This document shows, in pieces, positions 9,151 to 19,194 of a stretch of DNA of 64,000 nucleotides. Source of the stretch: Bacteroidales bacterium (GTDB lineage: Bacteria > Bacteroidota > Bacteroidia > Bacteroidales > UBA10428). The stretch is taken from the NCBI GenBank assembly GCA_016926235.1, contig JAFGOZ010000059.1, positions 28,905-92,904 on the forward strand, written 5' to 3'. Positions within the stretch are counted from its first letter, which is position 1. Every line of letters starts with the position of its first letter. Under the pieces are notes generated by a model that saw only the letters and a list, made by a program, of their open reading frames with translations, was not told the DNA's origin and ran no database searches. Both the position numbers and the translations under genes were made by a program.

Positions 9151-9585
9151 ATGATGAAAGAAAAAACAGTAGAAAAAAAACGATATATCCTTACTTTTCC
9201 CCTTGAAACAGTGCAAGAGCCTATAACCTATATATTAGTTAAAGAATATGATCTGAAAATTAATATCATTAATGCAAATATCACTCCGGGGAAAAAAGGA
9301 AATCTTCTTTGTGGGATTTGGGGTGCAAAAAAGGATATTGAAGAAGGAATTAAATATCTTGAAGGTAGAAACATTCAGTGTACGCCGGTTGAAAAGAGAT
9401 TACATCTTAACCTCGATAAATGCATCCATTGCGGCAGTTGTACTTCAGTTTGCTTTAGTGGAGCACTAACCTTGGATCAGGAGTCGAGGCAATTACTATC
9501 TTCACCGGAAAAATGTACTATATGCGGATTATGTGTAAAAGCATGTCCTTTAAGGTTATTTGAAATAAGCTTCGAAGAAAATTAG
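9151..9585 (+). CDS. NIL-domain 2x[4Fe-4S] ferredoxin of homocysteine synthesis
   Basis: 144 residues: an N-terminal NIL domain (about 10-80) and a C-terminal bacterial ferredoxin with two cysteine sets, CIHCGSCTSVC and CTICGLCVKACP. This is the domain order of MA1822, the electron-carrying partner of the DUF39 homocysteine synthase in Methanosarcina. The NIL domain otherwise occurs in methionine ABC importers (MetN) as a methionine sensor, so feedback control is possible. Tightly spaced between the DUF39 and UPF0280 genes. Confidence 0.88.
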   Translation: MMKEKTVEKKRYILTFPLETVQEPITYILVKEYDLKINIINANITPGKKGNLLCGIWGAKKDIEEGIKYLEGRNIQCTPVEKRLHLNLDKCIHCGSCTSVCFSGALTLDQESRQLLSSPEKCTICGLCVKACPLRLFEISFEEN

Positions 9586-9600
9586 TTATTATACCTATAT

Positions 9601-10344
9601 ATGGACCGGGTATATAGAAAAAGGATGTCCTTAGATGATTTTGATCACATTCGGGTTCAATATTTGGATACAGATGTATGGATTGGGGTTCCATTAAAAT
9701 CAAAGTTGAATGATATAGATAATTATGCATATGATACGATAAGATCGATAAGAACTCAATTGGATAATTATATACGTGATTTTCCTGACTTCCAAAAATC
9801 ACACGAACCGGTTAAAACTGGGTTAACAGAAATTGAAGTGGTTAATAAAATGATTTTTTCCGCAAATAGGGCAGGAGTGGGGCCTATGGCGGCTGTTGCC
9901 GGTGCTATGGCTGAGTCGCTTGGAAGGAGTATTATGAAGAATTACCAATTAGAAGAGATAATTGTTGAAAACGGTGGTGATATATTTTTGCAAGTGCATA
10001 GAGAAATGAATGTCTCAGTATACGCCGGAGGTTCACCATTATCGGATTTGGTAGGTATATTAATTCCTGAGCATTCTGGTCCTTTAGGCATCTGTACTTC
10101 ATCTGCTTCTGTTGGCCATTCTTTTAGCTATGGTAAAGCAGATGCTGTTATGGTTGTTGCATCTGATTGTGCTTTGTCTGATGCATATGCAACATCAATT
10201 TGCAATAAAATTAAAAATGAATGCGATATAGCTTTAATCCTTGAAGAAATAAAACAAACAAAAGATATCATTTCTTGTCTTATTATTATGAATGATAAAA
10301 TGGGGATAATGGGCAAATTTGAGATGAAAATTTTTAAGAAATAA
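9601..10344 (+). CDS. UPF0280 (COG2122, ApbE-like fold) protein of sulfide assimilation
   Basis: 247 residues. Family features are the acidic start (DHIRVQYLDTDVWIGVPL), the long AVAGAMAESLGRSIM segment (about 97-111) and VENGGDIFLQ, with a Gly/Ser-rich GICTSSASVGHSFSYG segment resembling ApbE flavin transferase folds. The M. acetivorans homologue MA1715 is reported to make sulfide assimilation efficient with the DUF39/NIL pair. Being third in the same operon, 15 bases after the ferredoxin gene, supports the same role here. The chemical role of UPF0280 is unsettled. Confidence 0.82.
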   Translation: MDRVYRKRMSLDDFDHIRVQYLDTDVWIGVPLKSKLNDIDNYAYDTIRSIRTQLDNYIRDFPDFQKSHEPVKTGLTEIEVVNKMIFSANRAGVGPMAAVAGAMAESLGRSIMKNYQLEEIIVENGGDIFLQVHREMNVSVYAGGSPLSDLVGILIPEHSGPLGICTSSASVGHSFSYGKADAVMVVASDCALSDAYATSICNKIKNECDIALILEEIKQTKDIISCLIIMNDKMGIMGKFEMKIFKK

Positions 10345-10355
10345 ACTTCAAGTAT

Positions 10356-10622
10356 TTAATATCTTACTTCAAAAACGGTAAAATTCTTTGGTTTATCTTC
10401 TGTTATTTTTATTTCATCAACATGCGCGTGAGATGGACCATTGGAACACCAATGGGAAAACTCTTCCAGGTTTTTTTTGTTTGATTCAGCTTCAATATAC
10501 ACATTTCCATTAAACAGGTTTTTCACAAATCCTTTAATCCCATACTTGCGTGCTGCCTGAACCGTGGCATATCGAAATCCTACACCCTGAACCATTCCGG
10601 AAATTTCTATATTAAGATGCAT
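10356..10622 (-). CDS. acyP: acylphosphatase
   Basis: 88 residues from the ATG at 10622; earlier in-frame ATGs at 10640 and 10670 would overlap the divergent gene. The catalytic signature is intact: GMVQGVGFRYATVQAARKYG holds the phosphate-binding loop and catalytic Arg, and GFVKNLFNGNVYIEAE holds the catalytic Asn. The enzyme hydrolyses acyl phosphates such as acetyl phosphate or carbamoyl phosphate. In this genome it could drain acetyl- or butyryl-phosphate made by the pta/ptb enzymes, but that link is inference only. Confidence 0.92.
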   Translation of the reverse strand: MHLNIEISGMVQGVGFRYATVQAARKYGIKGFVKNLFNGNVYIEAESNKKNLEEFSHWCSNGPSHAHVDEIKITEDKPKNFTVFEVRY

Positions 10623-10680
10623 TATATTTGAATATTCCATGATTATTGTTAAATTGGTTAAAATTAACAAAACGTCATAT

Positions 10681-11073
10681 ATGTATCAATTTCTGGATGT
10701 TTTTTTTGTAGTATTTCATAGCTTGTTGATTGTATTTAATGTTTTTGGATGGGTATGGATAAAAACAAGGAAAGTGAATCTTATAACATTGCTCCTTACA
10801 GGAGGATCCTGGTTTATTTTAGGTATTTTTAAGGGTATTGGGTATTGCCCTTTAACTGATTGGCATTGGCAGGTATTACATAAATTAGGTAATACTGAGC
10901 TCCCTAATTCATATATTAAATACCTGATAGACAGGATATTTAAGGTGGATATAAACCTTGATCTTGTTGATAAGGCCACGCTTGGTTTTTTTGTTGGCGC
11001 ATTGATAATCTCAATCGTAATAAATACTTTTGATTGGCGCAAAAAGAAGCAGAGAGCTTATCCAGGCAAGTAG
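10681..11073 (+). CDS. DUF2784 membrane protein
   Basis: 130 residues from the ATG at 10681, preferred over an ATG at 10639 that would overlap the acylphosphatase gene. Three to four membrane helices are visible (about 5-25, 34-54, 95-117). The motif GIGYCPLTDWHW (about 58-69) matches the DUF2784 family signature of an invariant Cys-Pro-Leu-Thr stretch. Function unknown. Its last 16 bases overlap the 3' end of the convergent histidine kinase gene. Confidence 0.75.
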   Translation: MYQFLDVFFVVFHSLLIVFNVFGWVWIKTRKVNLITLLLTGGSWFILGIFKGIGYCPLTDWHWQVLHKLGNTELPNSYIKYLIDRIFKVDINLDLVDKATLGFFVGALIISIVINTFDWRKKKQRAYPGK

Positions 11074-12623
11074 GTATTTATCATATTAATAAATATATCT
11101 ACGTCAAAAGGTTTTGTAATGTAATCCACACATCCGGCTTTAATACATTTATCTCTGTCTTCTTTCATTGAGAATGCAGTTTGTGCAATGACAGGCAACC
11201 CGGGACGCATTTTTAAAATTTCCCTTGTTGCATCATATCCACTTTTTTCAGGCATTTTAATATCCATCAATACCAGATCAATTTTATTAATTGATTTGCA
11301 AAGCTCAACAGCCTGCTTTCCGTTAATGGCATGGATTAGTTGTACCTGTGTATCATGAAGTATTGCTTCAATAAAAGTATAATTGTCCTCTTCGTCCTCA
11401 ACTACTAATATTACACTATCTTTCCAATTAAAACTTTGACTTACTTCTTTATTTGATAGATCTTCTTCTTCAATTACATTATGTGTATATGGTATTGTAA
11501 AATAGAATGTTGAACCTTCATTTGGGGCAGAATCAACCCATATTTTACCTCCTAGTAGTTCAACAATAGCTTTTGAAATGGTCAGTTTAAGTCCTGTTTC
11601 ACCTGCCTTTTTACTACTCATTTCTTCAACATTTCTGAATCGATGAAAGAGATATTTTTGTTCTTCTTTTGTTAAACCGGATCCTGTGTCTTTAAAATAA
11701 AACTGAAGGGTCTTTTCGTGAGGTGTTTTTACACCAAATTCAATACTCCCTTTATCGGTATATGTAAGGGCGTTGCTTAATAAGTTTGAGAGCACCTGCA
11801 GCAACCTGCCGGGATCAGTATTTATTAATCCTATTTTTTCTTTTGGATGAACAAGTTTGAATTCAATATGAGATTTTCCAGTTTGAATCCGTCTTTCATC
11901 ATAAATAATAAATACCTCTTCTAAGATTTCTTCAACATTACATTCGGTTTTTTTAATACTTAGCGTACCGGCTTCATATTTTGAAATTTCCACAATGTCA
12001 TCAAGCAATGTTAAAAGATACCTTCCTTTGCGTTTTATTATACTTGTATATTCTCTCCTGCTTTCTTCAGAAAGGTTCCCAATATTTATTAGTTCAGAAA
12101 ATCCCAGGATAGCATTCATTGGTGTTCTAAGTTCGTGCGAGATATTTGAGAGGAATGTGGTTTTCATTCTATCTGCTTCTTCAGCTTTTTGAGTTTTTCT
12201 TTGCAAATCGTGTATTTTCCTAATGTTATCAGTTATATCGATTAATAACACTCCGATATGTTTATTTGAAAGTTTATCAGCCCTTACCTGTATGTATTTT
12301 GTTTCTTTTGATTCTTCGGTATCATGAGTTATCCTTACATCAAGTTTAATTCGTTTATCTCGGATAAAAAGCAATTCAAAAAGAGAGATTAGGGCATCGC
12401 GATCATCTTTATCCACATTTTCAAATAAACCAATTAAATCAATGCTTTCAAGTCTGTCTTGAATTCCAAGAAGTTTTAATGTGCCTTTACTTAATAGAAT
12501 ACTTTCTTTTTTTGCATCAATATCAATAATGCCACATTGATTAATAAGTTCGATGTCCGAATCAATAGTGGAACTATTTTGTATTACCTTAAATGATAAC
12601 TCCCCAATTGATAAACTCTCCAT
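11058..12623 (-). CDS. hybrid histidine kinase (PAS-HisKA-HATPase-REC)
   Basis: 521 residues, soluble. A degenerate PAS domain (about 20-132), a short coiled coil (135-155), a HisKA domain with H163 in the SNISHELRTP motif, an HATPase domain (about 265-378; N box NLLSNALTY, G1 DTGSG) and a receiver (about 403-519; D454, K504) are visible. The G2 box reads GETGLKL instead of the common GTGLGL, so one glycine is Lys; activity may still be possible. It is the last gene of the minus-strand signalling block, 81 bases after the GAF/PAS membrane protein gene, and has its own promoter box. Confidence 0.9.
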   Translation of the reverse strand: MESLSIGELSFKVIQNSSTIDSDIELINQCGIIDIDAKKESILLSKGTLKLLGIQDRLESIDLIGLFENVDKDDRDALISLFELLFIRDKRIKLDVRITHDTEESKETKYIQVRADKLSNKHIGVLLIDITDNIRKIHDLQRKTQKAEEADRMKTTFLSNISHELRTPMNAILGFSELINIGNLSEESRREYTSIIKRKGRYLLTLLDDIVEISKYEAGTLSIKKTECNVEEILEEVFIIYDERRIQTGKSHIEFKLVHPKEKIGLINTDPGRLLQVLSNLLSNALTYTDKGSIEFGVKTPHEKTLQFYFKDTGSGLTKEEQKYLFHRFRNVEEMSSKKAGETGLKLTISKAIVELLGGKIWVDSAPNEGSTFYFTIPYTHNVIEEEDLSNKEVSQSFNWKDSVILVVEDEEDNYTFIEAILHDTQVQLIHAINGKQAVELCKSINKIDLVLMDIKMPEKSGYDATREILKMRPGLPVIAQTAFSMKEDRDKCIKAGCVDYITKPFDVDIFINMINTYLPG

Positions 12624-12660
12624 AAATTTAAATTTATAGGTTAACTTTCTCTACCTATAA

Positions 12661-12668
12661 CAAATATA
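12661..12668 (-). promoter_or_regulatory. putative -7 box (TATATTTG) of the hybrid kinase
   Basis: Exact minus-strand TAnnTTTG match, 38 bases before the start codon at 12623. This suggests the kinase can be expressed apart from the upstream gene. Confidence 0.45.
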
Positions 12669-12704
12669 AAAAATATCTAGTAAAAATAAAATTATACCAA
12701 AGTT

Positions 12705-14987
12705 CTAAAATAGTTCAACTTCAATATTTTGGATAAATGCGGTATATGTTTTTTCGTTATCAACTTTGGCTTCGGAAATCAGAAATAAAACAGGTTTATC
12801 TTCACCGGATTTTGTTGTTATCTTCACTTCCCGTCTTTCTCCAACAATCTTTTCTCTGGACGGATCTGTATATCGGGCAACAAAATCATCATTGGTTATT
12901 GTGTCCTCAGAGAAAAGTATTTTTACATCTTTACCAAGTGCTTCTTTTCGTGGTATGCCCCATAGTGTTTCAGCTGTCCGGTTAAAAAAATCAATTTTTC
13001 CACTATCAGAAATGGATATTATAGCATCAAGCGCTCCTTCTAAGGTTCTCTCGTTTCGTATTTTTACTTTTTCAATTTCCTTATATTGAAGCTTCATTTC
13101 CATTCTTGCTTCATCAAGTTTTTTTGCAAGTTCATCGCCAGCTTGTCTAAGTTTTTCTTCTTGTTCTTTTAATTGTTCAGTATATTTTAGGGCTTCAATT
13201 TCCATAAGTTTTTCTTTGGTAATATCGTTTGCCAGGAAAATTATTTTAGCTATCTCACCATACATATCATGCACTGCATTTAATGAGATTCTAAACCACT
13301 TTTCTTCACCGGTATTTGTAATTACTTTAATAATACCTTCATATGCTTTGCCATCCTTCACTTTTTTCCAAACTATTGCAAATCCCTCTAACTCTTGTTT
13401 GTCAATAAAAGAAAAGACGTTTTTTATAAGAATCTCTTCCTTTGTATATTTTAATGTTTCAAGGAAAAGATCGTTAACATCAATAATTGCGCCATCGGGT
13501 TTAGCTTCTATTTTAATATTAGTTAAATTTAATGCTTCAATTTGTCCTTCGTAGTCAAGGCTTTGTTTTTTCTGTTCTGTAGTATCTATTGCTAAAAACA
13601 GTATCTTCTCAACAGAATTGTCCTCTTTTCTTACACAGGTATAGGTTGCCATAGTCCAGAGGTCTTGTCCTTGTTTGGTGACATGTTTCATATACCCCTC
13701 AAAGTGCCTGCCCCCCTTGGAAAGTGTGTCCCAAATAGGGTCAAACCATATACGGTCTTTTTCATTAATAAACAATGAAATATGTTTGCCTTCGACTTCC
13801 GTATTTGAGTTATATCCAAGTTTTTTAAGAAACTTCGTATTTGCGTATAACAATGTTCCATCAGTAGCATATTCAGCACGGATAAGTGTATGATTTACAG
13901 AATTTGTAAAGCTTACAAATTTTTCAGCTTGACGGGCAGCTTCCTCCTGGGTGGCTTGCAATTCTTCCATGTTTTGGCGCATCTGTTCTTCCTGTGATGC
14001 TAGTGTCTCCGCTTGATCTTGTGATTCTTTAAGAAGATTGGCTGTACGAACATTAATTTTAACCGAAGATATAGTAGCTGCAATACTTTCGGCAATTTTC
14101 TCAACAAAAGTTATCTCATGTTCTTCAAATACTTTGAATGATGCTAATTCAAGAACACCATGTACTTCGTCGTTCACAATAAGGGGTACTATTAATAATG
14201 ACTTGGGTGTAGCTTCTCCCAGACCGGAGGTGATGTTTAGATAGGTGTCAGGTATGTCCGTCATGAAAATTGTTTTCATTTCGTGGGCAGACATGCCAAT
14301 CAGTCCTTCATCCCATTGAACGGTTTTTTCAGAATACTTCTTACGGTCATAAGCAAAACAGGCTGTTTGTTGAAAATATTGTTCCTCTCTTTCTCCGTCA
14401 CTTAAAATAAAAAAACCTCCCTGATTGGCTTTTAAATATTTAACCAATCCACTTATTATGTTGTAAGAAAGCACCTCGAGGTTGTCATTATCACTTCTTA
14501 ATATATCATTAAATTTGGCCAGTCCTTCTGCAACCCAACTTCTTTGCTGATCTTCCTTTCGTCTATGTTGCTCGTCTTCACCTTTTTGTTTTATATTATC
14601 TCGTAATGTAATCAATGCCTGGCCAAGTTTGTCATACTGGTCATCAAATTTGTACTCAATTTCAGTATCCTCATCAATTAAACTGTGAAGAAACTCAAGT
14701 ACTTTTTCTGATTTTTCTACTTCTTTGTAAAGTTTTACTTTCGATTGTATAATATTACGTGCAATAGGCTTTCCAAAAAAATATGCTAAAATGCTGGTTT
14801 GAACAGGAAGAGTTATCAATATCCAATAGGCTGGATTATTTAATATGAGAGGTCCGATAGAACTCAGTGTAATATTTTGCATTACTACTGTAATAAGAAA
14901 TGCTATAAAAAGAATAAAAAAGCCAACGAAAAAACCAATTAAGGTAAATCTGTATAATATGTCTCTGTTATTAAGGTTATTAAACAT
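12705..14987 (-). CDS. membrane GAF/multi-PAS sensor without output domain
   Basis: 760 residues. Two membrane helices (about 13-35 and 53-72), a linker, a GAF domain (about 165-305), a coiled coil (310-360, rich in Gln/Glu), two PAS domains (about 362-475 and 485-600), a second coiled coil (602-655) and a third PAS (about 655-757) at the very C-terminus. No kinase, cyclase, phosphodiesterase or MCP hairpin follows, so the protein is all sensor. Position next to a che block suggests it feeds a partner kinase or replaces the missing receptor; that is inference. It is not truncated by a visible frameshift: the stop is followed by 81 bases and a new gene. Confidence 0.85.
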   Translation of the reverse strand: MFNNLNNRDILYRFTLIGFFVGFFILFIAFLITVVMQNITLSSIGPLILNNPAYWILITLPVQTSILAYFFGKPIARNIIQSKVKLYKEVEKSEKVLEFLHSLIDEDTEIEYKFDDQYDKLGQALITLRDNIKQKGEDEQHRRKEDQQRSWVAEGLAKFNDILRSDNDNLEVLSYNIISGLVKYLKANQGGFFILSDGEREEQYFQQTACFAYDRKKYSEKTVQWDEGLIGMSAHEMKTIFMTDIPDTYLNITSGLGEATPKSLLIVPLIVNDEVHGVLELASFKVFEEHEITFVEKIAESIAATISSVKINVRTANLLKESQDQAETLASQEEQMRQNMEELQATQEEAARQAEKFVSFTNSVNHTLIRAEYATDGTLLYANTKFLKKLGYNSNTEVEGKHISLFINEKDRIWFDPIWDTLSKGGRHFEGYMKHVTKQGQDLWTMATYTCVRKEDNSVEKILFLAIDTTEQKKQSLDYEGQIEALNLTNIKIEAKPDGAIIDVNDLFLETLKYTKEEILIKNVFSFIDKQELEGFAIVWKKVKDGKAYEGIIKVITNTGEEKWFRISLNAVHDMYGEIAKIIFLANDITKEKLMEIEALKYTEQLKEQEEKLRQAGDELAKKLDEARMEMKLQYKEIEKVKIRNERTLEGALDAIISISDSGKIDFFNRTAETLWGIPRKEALGKDVKILFSEDTITNDDFVARYTDPSREKIVGERREVKITTKSGEDKPVLFLISEAKVDNEKTYTAFIQNIEVELF

Positions 14988-15186
14988 ATTTTTCAGTTAA
15001 TATCAATGTATAATGTATTTGCGAAGTATTAAATATAAATATTATTTTTTAGTTTCTGTTACAAATTTAATGGAATTATACGATTTGAATGAAAGTCATT
15101 GTCCTAAGTATGCTTCAGTTTTTTGATATATTGTTAGGGAAAAACAGACCTGTTTTATTGATACATTCTTTAATTTTATGTGCTGA

Positions 15187-16416
15187 TTATTCTAAATCAG
15201 TAATTTTCTTTACTTCTTGCTTTATATCGTTATTATCTTCTGATATTATTTTACGTTGTTCTTCTTCCCATTTTTGTATTCTTAGATCATTCAGTTTGGT
15301 TTGAGTTTCTTTAATCCTATCTATGAGAATTTTGTTAATATGCTGATTTGCATCGGTTTTCATCTTTTGTGTGTCGCTTGCAATATTAATGAGATTATTA
15401 TTGCTGAGTTTAATTTGGGTAATCTCTTTTTTTGCTTCAATAGTTTTTTTATATTCTTCTAAATCAAATAGTTCATCATACGGACCTCTTTTGGACATTA
15501 ATTTTACCAAAATAGGTGCTGATTCGATACATATGAATAGTATCAATAAAAATATATTTGCGATGTGTACTGTATTATTTCTAAGAGATATTGAAGACAG
15601 TGCTTCCATTCGGGCAAGCAGACCATCATATTCACGATTTACATTTTTGCCGGAATTTACCTGGTTTATTCTTTCTTTTCTAAGCTGTGCTATTAAAATA
15701 TTGTTTTCTTCAATTTGTTTTTGGTTTGAAGCCTTTAACTCGTTAAGCTCTTCATCAATTTTATCTAGTTGTTTTTTCTTTTCTTCATAAACAGGACCTT
15801 TTCCAACAATTCCTGTGGGACTTCTTCCTTCTGCCTCCTCAATGATCATGTTAAAGAGCTGATCTCTCTGTTTTTGTTTCACTCCTATCTCGTTATTTAG
15901 TTGAATATTCTTCTCTTCGAGCATCGATAATTCATCAAATTCTTTAAAAACCTGGTTTGTATAATTTATAGTTCTGTCACTTATTAATGTTACAAGTTCT
16001 GCATTTATTTCTTTTTCAAATAATTTTAGTTTTAGTGGTAATGATATTACAACTGCGAGAAGAACTGCAAGTATAATACGTGGTAGCGAAGAGGTTATCT
16101 CCTTGATAGGTTTGTTTTCTTTTTTCAGACTGGAAATAATATACCAGTCTAATGCGAAAATTAAGATTCCCCAAATGATTCCGAAAGCAATAGATATTGC
16201 ATAGTTGTTAAAAATTGTAAATAGAGCATATCCACCAGAAATTGAAGCCAATAAGCCAGTAAGGAATACAATAGTTCCAATACCAAAATATTTATTAAAA
16301 TCGGACGGGCACTCTTTTAGAATATATAACCGGGCACCGGAACACCAGCAAAAGAATTTATATATTCCTTTTAATGATTGCTTATCATGTTGTGAATTGT
16401 TTTTAACTATTTCCAT
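15187..16416 (-). CDS. DUF4407 membrane protein
   Basis: 409 residues from the ATG at 16416. The N-terminal motif FFCWCSGARLYILKECPS and three helices (about 45-66, 70-95, 112-130) are followed by a long coiled-coil region (about 145-265) and one more helix (about 280-300), then a charged helical C-terminus. This matches the DUF4407 family, whose function is unknown. It lies between cheB and the GAF/PAS sensor on the same strand, 126 bases after cheB. The topology (a big coiled coil bracketed by membrane helices) is reminiscent of a signalling or mechanosensing protein, but nothing proves this. Confidence 0.8.
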   Translation of the reverse strand: MEIVKNNSQHDKQSLKGIYKFFCWCSGARLYILKECPSDFNKYFGIGTIVFLTGLLASISGGYALFTIFNNYAISIAFGIIWGILIFALDWYIISSLKKENKPIKEITSSLPRIILAVLLAVVISLPLKLKLFEKEINAELVTLISDRTINYTNQVFKEFDELSMLEEKNIQLNNEIGVKQKQRDQLFNMIIEEAEGRSPTGIVGKGPVYEEKKKQLDKIDEELNELKASNQKQIEENNILIAQLRKERINQVNSGKNVNREYDGLLARMEALSSISLRNNTVHIANIFLLILFICIESAPILVKLMSKRGPYDELFDLEEYKKTIEAKKEITQIKLSNNNLINIASDTQKMKTDANQHINKILIDRIKETQTKLNDLRIQKWEEEQRKIISEDNNDIKQEVKKITDLE

Positions 16417-16542
16417 GATAAATATTTGTTTAAATATCATCAATTAATGTGATCACTAATTTGAGAAAGTATTTTATTTTTTTAAAAAAATTACTTCTTT
16501 ATTTATCAGCATTTATTAACAAGTGGGTAAGGCTGATTCAAT

Positions 16543-17619
<1,077 letters not shown>

Positions 17620-17660
17620 TCATAAATTGATTATCACAATTTACTAAATTTCATTAATAA

Positions 17661-18143
17661 TTATAAGGGTTTCTGGTATTCAATTTTAGCAATATATTTT
17701 TGTTTTACTTCGCCCGTACTTGTATTAAACTGTATTTTCCGACCCTTTTTCCCTCCTAAACTTGAACCAATTATTGGTATTTTATATTCATCCAGTAGAG
17801 ATAAGGCCAGATTGATATTTCGTTCTCCTATATTGAATTGGGTAGTTTGATTGTCAATTACTTCACCTCCTCCAAAAACTTTTGCTATTATATTAAACCG
17901 TTTACTTCCTAATAATTCCATTTTTTCAATTAATTTTTCTATTGCTATATTGCCATATTTGGGAGTTGGAAGTCCTTGTCCATTCCAAAAAGGAAGCATA
18001 AAATGGTTAATACCCCCAATTTTTAATGTATGATCATATAGACATACCGATACACACGATCCCAAAATTGTATTTACCAGAAATGGGTTTTTGCTCACAA
18101 AAATCGCTGCGGGATAAAGAAAGTGGTGTCCGGCTGTATTCAT
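17661..18143 (-). CDS. cheD: CheD, receptor glutamine deamidase
   Basis: 160 residues with the catalytic Cys30 in GSCVSVCLYD and His47 in GGINHFMLP, plus the conserved C-terminal G.KGRKIQFNTSTGEV segment. CheD deamidates receptor glutamines and, in Bacillus, binds the CheC phosphatase. No cheC is present here. It starts nine bases after the preceding kinase-like gene and is clearly part of the same operon. Confidence 0.93.
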   Translation of the reverse strand: MNTAGHHFLYPAAIFVSKNPFLVNTILGSCVSVCLYDHTLKIGGINHFMLPFWNGQGLPTPKYGNIAIEKLIEKMELLGSKRFNIIAKVFGGGEVIDNQTTQFNIGERNINLALSLLDEYKIPIIGSSLGGKKGRKIQFNTSTGEVKQKYIAKIEYQKPL

Positions 18144-18152
18144 CCTTAATTA

Positions 18153-19043
18153 TTAGAAATTTTCATCACCTTCAAAGAGAAACTCGTTACCATCAGTTGA
18201 AAATCCTTCTACCTCTTCTTCTGATTCGGGTATGAAAATTCTGAAGGTAGCACCTTCTCCAATTTTGCTATTAATTTCAATTCTTCCTTTTAACAAATCT
18301 AAAAGGGCTTTGTTTACAGATAGTCCTAAGCCATGTCCTCTGTTTAAAGAATTAATACCATTATCGACGCGTTTGAAACGATCAAAAATAATCTTTTGGT
18401 TCTCTTCAGAAATTCCAATTCCATAGTCTTGCACCGTTATTACTAATTCATTACCAATAATATCCGTTTCAACTACAATGGGGGAGTCCTCCAAACTGAA
18501 TTTTATGGCATTGGATAGCAGATTTGACAGTATTTGTTTAAGTTTTTCAGGATCAGTTTTAAAAGTCGAGTTTTTTCGTTTTTTACAAACACTATCATTG
18601 TAATGTATATCAAGTCTTTTCTTTTTTGCAAATACTCTAAATGAGTCAAGCAGGCTTTTAATTAAAATACAAATATCTACATTTAATATTTCAGGAATGA
18701 ATTCTCCTGCCTCTATTTTTGCTGCTACAAAAATATTCTTCAGCTGAAAATCCAGGGTGAAAGCTTCTGAATGTATCAAAGCCACCATAGATATAACCTT
18801 TTTCCAATCTTCTTTTTTTACGGATAATATGCTTCTGGATAGTCCAAGAATGGAGGCAAATGGATTGGTAATCTCGTTTGTAATGTTGGAAATAAAGTGG
18901 CTTTTCAATGATTCGGATTCTTCCAGCTTTTTATTTACAATTTGAAGTTCCTGTGTCAGCAGTTTTAGCTCCTGCAGTGATTTTTCTTTCTCAATAAATC
19001 TCTTTTTCAACTCTTCAATGAGTTCCTTGTCGCTAATTTCCAT
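18153..19043 (-). CDS. histidine-kinase-like protein lacking the phospho-acceptor His
   Basis: 296 residues. A coiled coil (about 10-48), a HisKA-like dimerisation region (about 45-112) and an HATPase domain (about 165-273) are visible. In the H box the sequence reads ISNITNEITNP: Asn56 stands where HisKA proteins have the phosphorylated His (the codon is AAC, one base from CAC). The ATP-binding boxes are all intact (N box NLLSNAIKFS, G1 DYGIGIS, G2 GHGLGLSV). It could phosphorylate in trans, act as a regulator of CheA, or be an ATP-dependent scaffold. No sensor or receiver domain is attached. Lies inside the che operon between cheR (151 bases upstream) and cheD. Confidence 0.88.
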   Translation of the reverse strand: MEISDKELIEELKKRFIEKEKSLQELKLLTQELQIVNKKLEESESLKSHFISNITNEITNPFASILGLSRSILSVKKEDWKKVISMVALIHSEAFTLDFQLKNIFVAAKIEAGEFIPEILNVDICILIKSLLDSFRVFAKKKRLDIHYNDSVCKKRKNSTFKTDPEKLKQILSNLLSNAIKFSLEDSPIVVETDIIGNELVITVQDYGIGISEENQKIIFDRFKRVDNGINSLNRGHGLGLSVNKALLDLLKGRIEINSKIGEGATFRIFIPESEEEVEGFSTDGNEFLFEGDENF

Positions 19044-19194
19044 ATAATAAAGTGTTAATATCCAATGTTGTTATTAATCAGGAATCTATATTTAGTTATG
19101 ATTTACCGATATTTCTTTTTTTGTAAATAAAAACATATAATCAATCTTTAAAGAAAATCATTTTATTTAGTGAGTATAGGATTAATTCACCATG

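Noticed and set aside
15141..15156. Possible terminator AAAACAG-AC-CTGTTTT after the DUF4407 gene
   Set aside because: Two-base loop and AT-only stem ends; too weak to list as a feature.
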